From contig NZ_NWTI01000005.1 of NCBI RefSeq assembly GCF_002531575.1, forward strand, positions 297,239-361,238: a stretch of 64,000 nt of DNA. Direction: 5' to 3'. Below are positions 1 through 9,056 of this stretch, one piece after another. The notes below the pieces were generated by a model, which saw nothing but the letters and a program-made list of their open reading frames with translations, ran no database searches and was not told where the DNA came from. Each line of letters starts with the position of its first letter. Position 1 is the first letter of the stretch. The stretch comes from Bradyrhizobium sp. Y36 (lineage in GTDB: Bacteria > Pseudomonadota > Alphaproteobacteria > Rhizobiales > Xanthobacteraceae). The translations under genes and the position numbers were made by a program.

Positions 1-377
1 ACACGCTGTTCCCGCGGCTGAAGGAGCGGCGCAAGCAGCTCGCCGGTACGCTCTCCGGCGGCGAGCAGCAGATGCTCGCGATGGGCCGCGCGCTGATGGG
101 CGAGCCGAAGCTGCTGATGCTGGACGAGCCGAGCCTTGGCCTTGCCCCGATCATCGTCGCCGACATCTTCCGCATCGTCACCGAGCTGCGCGCCAGCGGC
201 GTCTCGGTGCTGCTGGTCGAGCAGAACGCACAGGCTGCGCTGAAGATCGCCGACCAGGCCTATGTGATGGAGCTCGGCGAATTCGTGCTCAGTGGCAAGG
301 CCAGCGACATCGCGGCCAATGAGCGGGTGGCGGCGAGCTATCTCGGCTTCCAGCACGAAGGCGCGAGCGCGATCTGA
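1..377 (+). CDS. livF: Branched-chain-type ABC transporter ATP-binding protein, C-terminal part
   Basis: This is the 3' end of a gene that begins before the window; the reading frame is open from base 3. The visible part holds the ABC signature LSGGEQQ, the Walker B segment [13 protein letters not shown] and the VEQN switch segment typical of LivF, the second ATPase of branched-chain amino acid (HAAT) importers. In soil alphaproteobacteria such importers often carry aromatic acids or amides rather than amino acids, and a LivK-type binding protein closes the CoA operon about 12 kb downstream. Whether the two belong together cannot be told from here. The family assignment is firm; the substrate is unknown. 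Confidence 0.9.
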   Translation, partial: TLFPRLKERRKQLAGTLSGGEQQMLAMGRALMGEPKLLMLDEPSLGLAPIIVADIFRIVTELRASGVSVLLVEQNAQAALKIADQAYVMELGEFVLSGKASDIAANERVAASYLGFQHEGASAI

Positions 378-402
378 GTTCGCGATGCCGCCTCACACCT
401 GC

Positions 403-504
403 TGTCATCGCCCGCGAAGGCGGGCGATCCAGTCCACCGAGACGCTTGTGATTGAACCGGCAGGCCGCGGCGTACTGGATGCCCCGCCGTCGCGGGGCAT
501 GACA
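403..504. repeat. Intergenic inverted repeat, family A copy 1
   Basis: The left part TGTCATCGCCCGCGAAGG continues into GCGGGCGATCCAGT and forms a hairpin. The right part carries GCCCCGCCGTCGCGGGGC, a second hairpin. The first 31 bases recur exactly at 2840-2870. Such REP-like elements are scattered in Bradyrhizobium intergenic DNA. It lies downstream of livF and downstream of the convergent FMN-protein gene, where it could stop transcription or protect mRNA ends. Confidence 0.75.
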
Positions 505-537
505 CCGGTGGATACCTGGAGATGCTGAGAGGGCTAC

Positions 538-1158
538 TCAGCCCGCCTTCTCACCCTTCAACGCGGCAACCTCCGCTTCCAGCTCCGCGATCCTCGCGTC
601 CCTCGCCGCGAGCGCTGCCGCCACATCGCTCGCGTCGAATTTCTGCGGGATGTGCTGCGGACAATTGGTGTCCCAGGCGGCGATCCTGAAGAGGATCACC
701 TGCTCGGGCCGCGCGCGATAACCCTTCGGCATCAGCGAGGTCGTCAGCGCCTCGTCGTCCTCGACGACGCGCGCCTCGCCCCAGATCTTCACGCGGCGAC
801 GGTGGGCGTAATCCATCACGAAGATGTAGGCCTTTGGGTTCTCGGACAGGTTCCCCTGGGTGATGTATTGCCTGTTGCCGGCGTAGTCGGTGAAGGCGAG
901 CGTCTGCTTGTCCAGCACCTTCAAGAACCCCTTGGGGCCGCCACGGTGCTGGATATAGGGCTGGCCGTCCGCCGAGGCCGTCGCAAAGTAGAAGCTGTTG
1001 GCATCCGCCAGGAACGCCGCGAGGTTTTCGTCAACCTCGGTGCGCCATCCGCGCTGCTCGGCATGGGCATAGCCCTCGCGCGAGCCCTTTCGGGTCTGGA
1101 TCGATTTCACCGCCGGCGAGAAGGCGACGTCGCTGGCATAGGTCTGGACTTCAGTCAT
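538..1158 (-). CDS. Pyridoxamine 5'-phosphate oxidase family FMN-binding protein
   Basis: The protein has 206 residues. Residues about 40-165 match the split-barrel flavin-binding fold of the PNPOx-like family: FATASADGQPYIQHRGGPKGF, the FTDYAGNRQYIT strand and the RRVKIWGEARVVED strand. Such proteins reduce or bind small molecules with FMN, and their substrates are rarely known. The last 30 residues (ARDARIAELEAEVAALKGEK) look like a short coiled coil, which could mediate dimerisation. The gene is divergent from the LysR-type gene at 1279, so control by that regulator is plausible but unproven. It is not the PdxH of vitamin B6 synthesis, which has a different substrate-binding C-terminus. 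Confidence 0.85.
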   Translation of the reverse strand: MTEVQTYASDVAFSPAVKSIQTRKGSREGYAHAEQRGWRTEVDENLAAFLADANSFYFATASADGQPYIQHRGGPKGFLKVLDKQTLAFTDYAGNRQYITQGNLSENPKAYIFVMDYAHRRRVKIWGEARVVEDDEALTTSLMPKGYRARPEQVILFRIAAWDTNCPQHIPQKFDASDVAAALAARDARIAELEAEVAALKGEKAG

Positions 1159-1242
1159 CGGAACATCTCCTGAAATTCCGGCGCATTGCAGCGTCTTCGC
1201 CCGGTAAGATGGACCTTTCCCGGTCTAAAACAATCGGACCGC

Positions 1243-1270
1243 TTGACACTTCATCGTTGCGATATATGCA
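1243..1270 (+). promoter_or_regulatory. Candidate promoter of the LysR gene, possibly leaderless
   Basis: A perfect TTGACA (1243-1248) is followed after 16 bases by TATGCA (1265-1270). Transcription would start within a few bases of the ATG at 1279, and no Shine-Dalgarno sequence is visible before that ATG. Confidence 0.4.
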
Positions 1271-1278
1271 ATAATGCC

Positions 1279-2163
1279 ATGGACCGCCTCGATGCCATGC
1301 ACGTCTTCGTCACCGTCGCCGATCTGCGCGGCTTTGCGCCGGCGGCGCGCAAGCTGCGGCTGTCGCCTTCGGCGGTGACGCGGATGATCGCCGCACTGGA
1401 GGAGCATCTCGGCGCGCGGCTTCTGCAGCGGACCACCCGGCAGGTGAGATTGACCGATGTCGGCACGCGCTACCTGGAACGCGCGCGGCGCATCCTCGCC
1501 GATGTCGAGGAGGCCGACGGCTCAGCCCGCGAGGAGCGCAACCGGCCGAGCGGGCGCCTCGTGGTGTCGGCTCCGGTCGGGTTCGGCCGGCTGCATGTCG
1601 GATCGGTGATGACCGCCTATCTCAAGCGCTTTCCCGAGGTCACCGCCGAACTCAGACTGTCGGACCATCTCGTCAACCTCGTGGAAGACGCCGTCGACGC
1701 CGCTGTGCGGATCGGCCACCTCGCCGATTCCTCGCTGGTCGCCCGGCAGGTCGGCGAGATGCGGCGGATCACGGTGGCGACGCCGGGCTATCTCAGGCGT
1801 CACGGCGAGCCGAAGACGCCGCAAGAATTGCTCGCGCACCAGACCATCGCGTTCGGCCCGACTGCCACTTGGCATTTCGTGGAGGACGGCCGCGACATCG
1901 AGGTGACGCCGGCCCCGCGCTTCGCCAGCAACAGCGCCGACGCCGCCCTGCAATATGCCGAGGCCGGCGGCGGCGTGACGCGCGTGCTGGCCTATCAGGC
2001 CGCCGAGGGCTTGAAGCGCGGGCGCCTGAAGATCGTGCTGGCAAAATACGAGCAGCCGGCCCTGCCGATCCACATCGTCTACCCGACCTCGCGCCTGCTC
2101 TCGGCCAAGGTGCGCGCGTTCATCGATCTCGTGGTGGAGACGGCGGAGTGGAGGTTCGGGTAG
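1279..2163 (+). CDS. LysR family transcriptional regulator
   Basis: The protein has 294 residues. The N-terminal winged helix-turn-helix (residues 1-60) contains AARKLRLSPSAVTRMIAAL and QRTTRQVRLTDVG, which is diagnostic for LysR. Residues about 90-290 form the effector-binding domain. The ATG at 1279 is chosen because it places the usual MDRLDAMHVFV start at residue 1; the frame is open further upstream but that stretch does not look like protein. It is divergent from the FMN-protein gene, the classic arrangement in which a LysR protein controls its neighbour and itself. The effector cannot be read from the sequence. Confidence 0.92.
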   Translation: MDRLDAMHVFVTVADLRGFAPAARKLRLSPSAVTRMIAALEEHLGARLLQRTTRQVRLTDVGTRYLERARRILADVEEADGSAREERNRPSGRLVVSAPVGFGRLHVGSVMTAYLKRFPEVTAELRLSDHLVNLVEDAVDAAVRIGHLADSSLVARQVGEMRRITVATPGYLRRHGEPKTPQELLAHQTIAFGPTATWHFVEDGRDIEVTPAPRFASNSADAALQYAEAGGGVTRVLAYQAAEGLKRGRLKIVLAKYEQPALPIHIVYPTSRLLSAKVRAFIDLVVETAEWRFG

Positions 2164-2166
2164 ATA

Positions 2167-2286
2167 TGTCCCGGACGCGCCGCGTAGCGGCGCAGAGCCG
2201 GGACCCAGAAGGCGGCACGGCGCCCGGTCGAGACATGGGTCCCGGCTCTGCGCCGCAGCGTTGCACGCTGCAGCGCGTCCGGGACA
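2167..2286. repeat. Intergenic inverted repeat, family B (GTCCCGG...CCGGGAC)
   Basis: The left half starts TGTCCCGGACGCGCCGCG. The right half carries GCGTTGCACGCTGC followed by GCGTCCGGGACAC, which is complementary to the left end. Related copies lie at 18597-18706 and 59110-59162. It sits between convergent genes. Confidence 0.7.
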
Positions 2287-2294
2287 CGGAGAGA

Positions 2295-2714
2295 CTACCC
2301 CTTCTTCGGCACCACGCGGAACGTCCCGCTGGCGCGCGCGATCACGGCATCGTCGGCTCTCACCAGGCATTGCGCGAAACAGATCGTATTGCCGGTCTTG
2401 ATCGCCTCGCCCTCGACTGCGAGCCATTGGCCGATCTCGGCCGCGCCGACATAGTCGACCGACAGCGAGATGGTGACGAACGACGTCGTCCAGCCCGTTG
2501 CCTGGGCGCAGCTGTAGCCCATGGCGGCATCAGCCAGCGCGGCGATCAGCCCGCCATGGATCAGCCCGCGCGCGTTGGTGTGCGGCGTCGCCAGCCGCAA
2601 GCCCACAGTGACGCCCTTGTCGGTCTTTCTCGAATAGAGCGGCTCCCACGGATCGGTCAGCGGGGCCTTGCGAAAATGCGGCTCGAAGCCGGCGGGGATG
2701 TCGGGAGAGGTCAT
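2295..2714 (-). CDS. PaaI family hotdog-fold acyl-CoA thioesterase
   Basis: The protein has 139 residues, the usual size for PaaI-type thioesterases. It carries the diagnostic ARGLIHGGLIAALADAAMG, in which the HGG loop and the helix Asp bind and hydrolyse the acyl-CoA, followed by the strand SFVTISLSVDYVGAA. PaaI-type enzymes free CoA from aromatic or dead-end acyl-CoAs. Its position beside pobA and near a hydroxycinnamoyl-CoA operon fits a housekeeping role in aromatic-CoA metabolism, but the substrate is inferred only from context. Confidence 0.88.
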   Translation of the reverse strand: MTSPDIPAGFEPHFRKAPLTDPWEPLYSRKTDKGVTVGLRLATPHTNARGLIHGGLIAALADAAMGYSCAQATGWTTSFVTISLSVDYVGAAEIGQWLAVEGEAIKTGNTICFAQCLVRADDAVIARASGTFRVVPKKG

Positions 2715-2839
2715 GACTGTCTCGCGTTGCTGATGGTTGCCATTGAACGCGATGGACGCGACGGTTGCATCAATTACAAAGTTTCAAACGGAATTTGCAC
2801 AGGTGTTTGAAACGGGCACTGCCGTCGCCTCACCACAAC

Positions 2840-2942
2840 TGTCATCGCCCGCGAAGGCGGGCGATCCAGTATTCCAGAGGCGGCGCGTGGATACTGAGAA
2901 GCCGCGGCGTACTGGGTGCCCCGCCTTCGCGGGGCACGACAG
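2840..2942. repeat. Intergenic inverted repeat, family A copy 2
   Basis: The first 31 bases equal those of the copy at 403. The right hairpin GCCCCGCCTTCGCGGGGC differs by two bases that keep the stem. It lies directly downstream of the pobA stop codon. Confidence 0.75.
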
Positions 2943-2948
2943 TCTTGG

Positions 2949-4316
<1,368 letters not shown>

Positions 4317-4385
4317 TTAGATAACATGTTAATTAAAGAGACCGGGCCATCGAAGCCCGTCGTCGACAACAGGGAGAGACGTGTG

Positions 4386-5402
4386 ATGAGGAAAGCCTGT
4401 CTGGCTTTGCTGCTGGCAGCAAGCGTGACGCCCGCGTTCGCGCAGGACAAGACCTTCGATCTGAAGATCTCGCACTGGGTGCCGGCCTCGCATCCGCTGC
4501 AGAAATCGCTGGAGGACTGGGCCGCCGCGGTCGAGAAGGATTCCGGCGGCACCATCAAGGGCAAGGTGTTTCCGGCCCAGCAGCTCGGCAAGGCGTTTGA
4601 CCATTACGACATGGCGCGCGACGGCATTGCCGACGTCACCTACGTCAATCCCGGCTACCAGCCCGGCCGCTTCCCGATCATCGGCGCCGGCGAATTGCCG
4701 TTCCTGATCTCCGACGCCAAGGGCGGCTCGATGGGCCTCGACGCCTGGTATCGCAAATATGCCGAGAAGGAGATGAAGGACGTCAAATACTGCCTCGCCT
4801 TCGTCCACTCGCCCTCCTCCTTCCATTCCAAGACCAAGAAGATCGTGATGCCGGAGGACGTGAAGGGCATGAAGATCCGCCCGGCGCACGCCACCATGGC
4901 GAACTTCGTGACCTCGCTCGGCGGCACCAACGTTCAGTCCTCGGCACCGGAGGTGCGCGACATCATCGAGCGCGGCGTCGCGGACGGCGTCACCTTCCCC
5001 TGGGGCTCCCTCGTGCTGTTCGGCATCGACAAGGTGACCAAATACGACATGGAGGCGCCGCTCTACACCACGACCTTCGTGTTCGTGATCAACAAGGACA
5101 AGTACAATGCGATGTCCGACAAGCAGAAGGCCGCGATCGACAAGAACTGCTCGGTCGAGATGGCGGGCGTGGTCGGCGAGCACTGGGGCAAGTTCGAGGA
5201 TGCCGGCATCGACAAGGTGAAGGCAGAGTCCGGCCACGAGGTCTACAAGCTGACGGCGGAACAGACCGCGGCCTGGAAGAAGGCCGCCGAGCCGCTGGTG
5301 AAGACCTGGGCCGACGGCGCCAAGAAGGGCGGCGCCGATTCCGATGCCGCGCTCACGGAGCTCAAGGCTTCGCTGAAGAAGTACAACGCGCTGGCGGAGT
5401 AG
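4386..5402 (+). CDS. dctP: TRAP transporter solute-binding protein (DctP family)
   Basis: The periplasmic binding protein of a TRAP importer has 338 residues. Residues 1-20 (MRKACLALLLAASVTPAFAQ) are a clean Sec signal peptide. The body carries the DctP pattern KISHWVPASHPL, GIADVTYVNPGYQPGRFP and MKIRPAHATMANFVTSLGG, with the conserved Arg of the carboxylate-binding site (KIRP) near residue 165. The ATG at 4386 follows GGGAGAG; a GTG one codon earlier is possible. Divergent transcription from pobA suggests uptake of aromatic acids such as 4-hydroxybenzoate or hydroxycinnamates, as known for other TRAP proteins of rhodopseudomonads. This substrate is inference. Confidence 0.93.
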   Translation: MRKACLALLLAASVTPAFAQDKTFDLKISHWVPASHPLQKSLEDWAAAVEKDSGGTIKGKVFPAQQLGKAFDHYDMARDGIADVTYVNPGYQPGRFPIIGAGELPFLISDAKGGSMGLDAWYRKYAEKEMKDVKYCLAFVHSPSSFHSKTKKIVMPEDVKGMKIRPAHATMANFVTSLGGTNVQSSAPEVRDIIERGVADGVTFPWGSLVLFGIDKVTKYDMEAPLYTTTFVFVINKDKYNAMSDKQKAAIDKNCSVEMAGVVGEHWGKFEDAGIDKVKAESGHEVYKLTAEQTAAWKKAAEPLVKTWADGAKKGGADSDAALTELKASLKKYNALAE

Positions 5403-5488
5403 TCTCTCGTCGAGCGGAACACGGCGGCGAGGGGCATCTCGCCGCCGTTGCTTTGCAAGCGGATTGAAGGTGAGGAGCGCGCTGCGCT

Positions 5489-5630
5489 TCTTCCCCCTCT
5501 CCCCGCCTGCGAGCAGAGGATTGGGGTGAGGGGGGTCTCCGCGGGGACGCGAGCAGATCTACTCGCGGAGAGTCTCCCTCACCCGCCCCGCTTCGCGTGT
5601 CGGCCTCTCCCCGCACGCGGGGATAGGCGA
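5489..5630. repeat. Intergenic inverted repeat inside the TRAP operon
   Basis: CTTCTTCCCCCTCTCCCC and a later GTGAGGGGGG face CTCCCTCACCCGCCCC and a CCCCGCACGCGGGG hairpin. It separates the binding-protein gene from the permease genes. Such hairpins downstream of a solute-binding gene can stabilise the upstream mRNA so that the binding protein is made in excess. Confidence 0.6.
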
Positions 5631-5658
5631 ACGACCATCGCCAAAGCCGAGATCGGGT

Positions 5659-6195
5659 ATGACCGCATTGGACCAGACACATCCCACGAAACGCTCCTGG
5701 ATGGACCGCATCATCGACACCATCGAATGGATCGCGGCCGGCTTCGTCGGCATCGTCGCGCTCGACATCTTCCTGTCGGTGCTGCTCCGCAACACGCTGA
5801 ACTATTCAATCCCCGACAGCTTCGACATCGGCCGCATGCTGCTCGGCATCCTGATCTTCTGGGGCATCGCGGCGACCTCCTATCGCGGCACCCACATCAC
5901 GGTGGACCTCGTCTGGGGCAATGTCGGGCCGCGCCATCAGCGCTGGATCGACGTGTTCGCGACGCTGGTTCTGCTGTTCGTGGTGACCGTGCAGACCTGG
6001 ACCTTGTTCGACAAGGTCCGCGGCACCTACAACGACAACGTCCAGACCTTCGACATGCACATGCCGACCTGGCCGTTCTTCGCGATCGCGTGGATCGGCG
6101 ACGCGGCCGCCGTGCTGCTGATCGCGATCCGCACCTACCGGCTGATTTTCCATCCTGAAGACATGCACGACCCCAAATTGAAGGCGACGGAGTAA
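5659..6195 (+). CDS. dctQ: TRAP transporter small permease (DctQ family)
   Basis: The integral membrane protein has 178 residues. Four hydrophobic segments are visible at about residues 18-38, 55-75, 93-115 and 136-156, as expected for DctQ. The segment GRMLLGILIFWGIAATSYRGTHI resembles the conserved DctQ signature. It pairs with the large permease and makes the membrane part of the importer. The large permease begins two bases after its stop, so the two are translationally coupled. No strong Shine-Dalgarno precedes the ATG at 5659; an in-frame ATG at 5701 is an alternative. Confidence 0.92.
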   Translation: MTALDQTHPTKRSWMDRIIDTIEWIAAGFVGIVALDIFLSVLLRNTLNYSIPDSFDIGRMLLGILIFWGIAATSYRGTHITVDLVWGNVGPRHQRWIDVFATLVLLFVVTVQTWTLFDKVRGTYNDNVQTFDMHMPTWPFFAIAWIGDAAAVLLIAIRTYRLIFHPEDMHDPKLKATE

Positions 6196-6197
6196 TC

Positions 6198-7517
6198 ATG
6201 AGCACCGATGCCGTCGCCTTAATCGGCTTCGTTTCCCTATTCGTCCTCATGCTGCTGCGCGTGCCCGTCGGCATGGCCATGGGCCTCGTCGGCGTCTCCG
6301 GCTTCGCCTATCTCGTCAACGGCAATGCCGCGCTGAAGCTGGTCGGCCAGACCTCGATGCGGACGGTCACCGACTACACCTTCGGCGTCATCCCGATGTT
6401 CCTGCTGATGGGCTCGTTCGTGTCCAACTCCGGCATGAGCCGCGAGCTGTTCCGCGCGGCCAACGGCTTCGTCGGACATTTGCGCGGCGGCCTCGGCATC
6501 GCCACCGTCGGTGCCTGCGGCGGCTTTGCCGCGATCTGCGGCTCGTCGGTCGCAACCGCCGCGACCTTCTCCGCCGTCGCTTATCCCGAGATGCGCCGGT
6601 TCGGCTATCCGCAGTCCTTCGCCACCGGCGTGATCGCGGCGGGCGGCACGCTGGGCGCGATGCTGCCGCCCTCCACGGTGCTCGCGGTCTACGGCATCAT
6701 CACCGAGCAGGACATCGGCAAGCTCTTCATCGCCGGCATCATTCCGGGCATCCTGGCGATGTCCATGTACATGATCACGATCTTCCTGATCGGCTATTTC
6801 CGGCCCGACTTCCTGCCCAAGGGCAAGGCGACGCCGTGGCGCGAGCGCTTTGCCGGCCTGAAGGAGATCTGGGCGCCTGTGCTGCTGTTCATCTTCGTGA
6901 TCGGCGGCCTCTACGGCCTGCCCTATCTGCCGCGCTTCACCCCGACCGAAGCCGGCGGCGTCGGCGCCGCGGGTGCGTTCATCATCGGCGTGGTCACGGG
7001 CCGGCTCGACCGCGAGAAGATCCTGGCTTCGCTGCTGCAGGCGACGCGCACCGCGGCTGCCGTGTTCACCGTGCTGATCGGCGCGCTGATCTTCGGCTAC
7101 TTCCTGACGGTGACGCAGACGCCGCAAAAGGTGACGGAATTCCTCACCGGCCTCGGTCTCGGCCCCTACGGCGTGCTGGCCCTGATCATGGTGATGTATC
7201 TCGTGCTCGGCTGCCTGATGGACGCCATGGCGATGATCATCCTCACCGTGCCGATCATCTTCCCCGTGATCACGCATTTGGGTTTTGACCCGATCTGGTT
7301 CGGCGTCATCATCGTGATGACCGTCGAGCTCGGCCTGATCCACCCGCCGGTCGGAATGAACGTCTTTGTCATCAAGAGCGTGGTGAAGGACGTCTCCTTC
7401 TCCACGATCTTCAAGGGCGTGATCCCCTTCGTGGTCACGGACCTGATCCGCCTCGTGATCCTGATCGCCTTCCCGCTGCTGGCGACCTGGCTGCCGGCGC
7501 GCATGATGGCGAATTGA
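6198..7517 (+). CDS. dctM: TRAP transporter large permease (DctM family)
   Basis: The protein has 439 residues and about twelve hydrophobic segments, the usual DctM size and topology. Family patterns include PVGMAMGLVGVSGFAYL near the start, GSSVATAATFSAVAYPEMRRFGY, AGGTLGAMLPPSTVLAVYGI and LIHPPVGMNVFVIKSV. The DctM subunit carries the sodium and substrate path and works with DctQ and the DctP binding protein encoded just upstream. The 12-base gap to the DUF3237 gene indicates that all four genes form one transcript. Confidence 0.95.
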   Translation: MSTDAVALIGFVSLFVLMLLRVPVGMAMGLVGVSGFAYLVNGNAALKLVGQTSMRTVTDYTFGVIPMFLLMGSFVSNSGMSRELFRAANGFVGHLRGGLGIATVGACGGFAAICGSSVATAATFSAVAYPEMRRFGYPQSFATGVIAAGGTLGAMLPPSTVLAVYGIITEQDIGKLFIAGIIPGILAMSMYMITIFLIGYFRPDFLPKGKATPWRERFAGLKEIWAPVLLFIFVIGGLYGLPYLPRFTPTEAGGVGAAGAFIIGVVTGRLDREKILASLLQATRTAAAVFTVLIGALIFGYFLTVTQTPQKVTEFLTGLGLGPYGVLALIMVMYLVLGCLMDAMAMIILTVPIIFPVITHLGFDPIWFGVIIVMTVELGLIHPPVGMNVFVIKSVVKDVSFSTIFKGVIPFVVTDLIRLVILIAFPLLATWLPARMMAN

Positions 7518-7529
7518 CGAGGTGAAGCG

Positions 7530-7991
7530 ATGACCGCACCGACGCTCGAAACCAAATACGTCTTCACCATCACCGCCCGCATCGGCGACGTCGTCACCGC
7601 CGGCGAGACCGGAATCGGCGTTCGCCGCATCATCCCGATCCTCGGCGGCGAGGTGAGCGGCGCGATATCAGGCAAGGTGCTGCCATTCGGCGCCGACTTC
7701 CAGACCATCCGCCCCAACGAGCTGATCGACCTGGAGGCGAAATACGCCTTCGAGACCGACGACGGCGCCGTCGTCTATGTCGAGAACAAGGGCATGCGGT
7801 TCGGCCCGGTCGAGCTGCTGCAGAAGCTCAAGCGCGGCGAGCCTGTCGATCCCAAGCTGATCTATTTCCGGACCGTGCCGAAATTCGAGACCGGGCATGA
7901 GAAGTATCGCTGGCTGATGGAGCACATCTTTGTCGGCTCGGCCGCGCGCCACGCCGATCGGGTGGTGATCGATGTCCATCAGGTGATGTGA
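7530..7991 (+). CDS. DUF3237 domain-containing protein
   Basis: The 153-residue soluble protein matches DUF3237 throughout: KYVFTITARIGDV, GVRRIIPILGGEVSG, GKVLPFGADFQTIRPN and a C-terminal YRWLMEHIFVGSA. This single-domain family forms a beta barrel and is often found beside aromatic-degradation or TRAP genes, but no reaction is established. It is the last gene of the TRAP operon (GAGGTGAAGCG before the ATG). A role in handling the imported compound is a guess from position. Confidence 0.85.
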   Translation: MTAPTLETKYVFTITARIGDVVTAGETGIGVRRIIPILGGEVSGAISGKVLPFGADFQTIRPNELIDLEAKYAFETDDGAVVYVENKGMRFGPVELLQKLKRGEPVDPKLIYFRTVPKFETGHEKYRWLMEHIFVGSAARHADRVVIDVHQVM

Positions 7992-8194
7992 AGGGCGGCA
8001 GCCTTTCAACGCTCTCCACTCGTCGTCCCTGCGAACGCAGGACCCATACCGCGTGATCAATTGCCGGCGGTCGGAGTACCGAACAATGAGTCACCGCCAA
8101 ATTCTTCCTTGGGATATGAGTCCCTGCGCCCAGTGAGCGACTGCGCACCAGGCAGGGCGACATTGTGTGCGGAGCAGCATTCCGCCCTCCGTCC

Positions 8195-8219
8195 TTGACT
8201 CCACCGGAATTCGTTATAC
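8195..8219 (+). promoter_or_regulatory. Candidate promoter of the CoA operon
   Basis: TTGACT at 8195-8200 is followed by TTATAC at 8214-8219. The 13-base spacing is short for a sigma-70 promoter, so the exact -10 is uncertain. The element overlaps the palindrome at 8213-8227. Confidence 0.35.
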
Positions 8220-8227
8220 AACATAAC
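8213..8227. promoter_or_regulatory. Operator palindrome upstream of the CoA operon (copy 2)
   Basis: GTTATACAACATAAC has arms GTTAT and ATAAC around ACAAC. It matches the pobA site at 4186-4200 in 12 of 15 bases and lies 20 bases before the crotonase start codon, where a bound repressor would block transcription. Confidence 0.6.
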
Positions 8228-8246
8228 TATTCTGATAAGGACGCAA

Positions 8247-9056
8247 ATGACACAGGGAAACGCCGATACCGCGAACGCGGGTGCCTCCGGGCTGCTCCGG
8301 ATCGAGAGGGCGGACCGGGTTCTGACCGTGGGTCTGAACCGGCCGGCCAAGCGCAATGCGCTGAACGACGGCATCATCCTGGAGATCGGCGAGTGTTTTG
8401 CGTCCCTGCCCGAGGACATCGGCGCGGTCGTCATCCACGGCATCGGCGACCATTTCTCCTCGGGCCTCGATCTCTCGGAGCTGACCGAGCATGACGCCAC
8501 CGGCGGGCTGCTCCATTCCCAGATGTGGCACCGGGTGTTCGACCGCATCCAGTACAGCCGCGTGCCCGTGATCGCGGCGCTCAGGGGCGCGGTGATCGGC
8601 GGCGGGCTCGAGCTTGCGTGCTCGGCGCATATCCGCGTCGCCGAACCCTCGACCTATTTCGCGCTGCCGGAAGGCCAGCGCGGCATCTTCGTCGGCGGCG
8701 GCGGCTCGGTGCGGCTGCCGCGGCTGATCGGCGTCGCCAGGATGATGGACATGATGCTGACGGGCCGCGTCTACAGCGCGACCGAAGGCGCCTCCTACGG
8801 CTTCGCGCAATATGTGACGGAAGCCGGCAACGCTCTCGGCAAGGCGATGGAGCTTGCGACCAAGGTCGCGTCCAACGCGCCGTTGACAAATTTCGCCGTG
8901 CTCCAGGCGCTGCCGATGATCGCGGAGGCCAATCCGCAGACCGGCCTGCTGATGGAATCGCTGATGGCGACCGTCGCGCAGAGCGACAAGGAAGCGAAGC
9001 GCAGGATCCGCGAATTCCTCGAACACAAGACCGCAAAGGTAAAGCCGAAATCATGA
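8247..9056 (+). CDS. Crotonase/enoyl-CoA hydratase family protein
   Basis: The protein has 269 residues. It shows the oxyanion-hole segment HFSSGLDLSEL near residue 72 and RGAVIGGGLELACSAHI near residue 113. Both catalytic glutamates of hydratases are present, in GGGLELA and in FALPEGQRGIFVGG. In context it probably adds water to a hydroxycinnamoyl-CoA: either a hydratase-lyase giving the aldehyde, or a plain hydratase in a beta-oxidation-like route. The SDR and thioesterase in the same operon favour the second. Its stop overlaps the start of the CoA ligase gene (ATGA), which shows tight coupling. Confidence 0.88.
   Translation: MTQGNADTANAGASGLLRIERADRVLTVGLNRPAKRNALNDGIILEIGECFASLPEDIGAVVIHGIGDHFSSGLDLSELTEHDATGGLLHSQMWHRVFDRIQYSRVPVIAALRGAVIGGGLELACSAHIRVAEPSTYFALPEGQRGIFVGGGGSVRLPRLIGVARMMDMMLTGRVYSATEGASYGFAQYVTEAGNALGKAMELATKVASNAPLTNFAVLQALPMIAEANPQTGLLMESLMATVAQSDKEAKRRIREFLEHKTAKVKPKS

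Noticed and set aside
6237..7343. Long open frame on the minus strand opposite dctM
   Set aside because: It is rich in His, Asp, Gln and Arg in the manner of an antisense shadow of a GC-rich gene; the plus strand encodes a complete DctM protein.
8525..9052. Upstream extension of the feruloyl-CoA synthase frame
   Set aside because: This part lies within the crotonase gene in another frame, is Arg-rich and has no similarity to the ligase N-terminus; the ATG at 9053 overlaps the crotonase stop.
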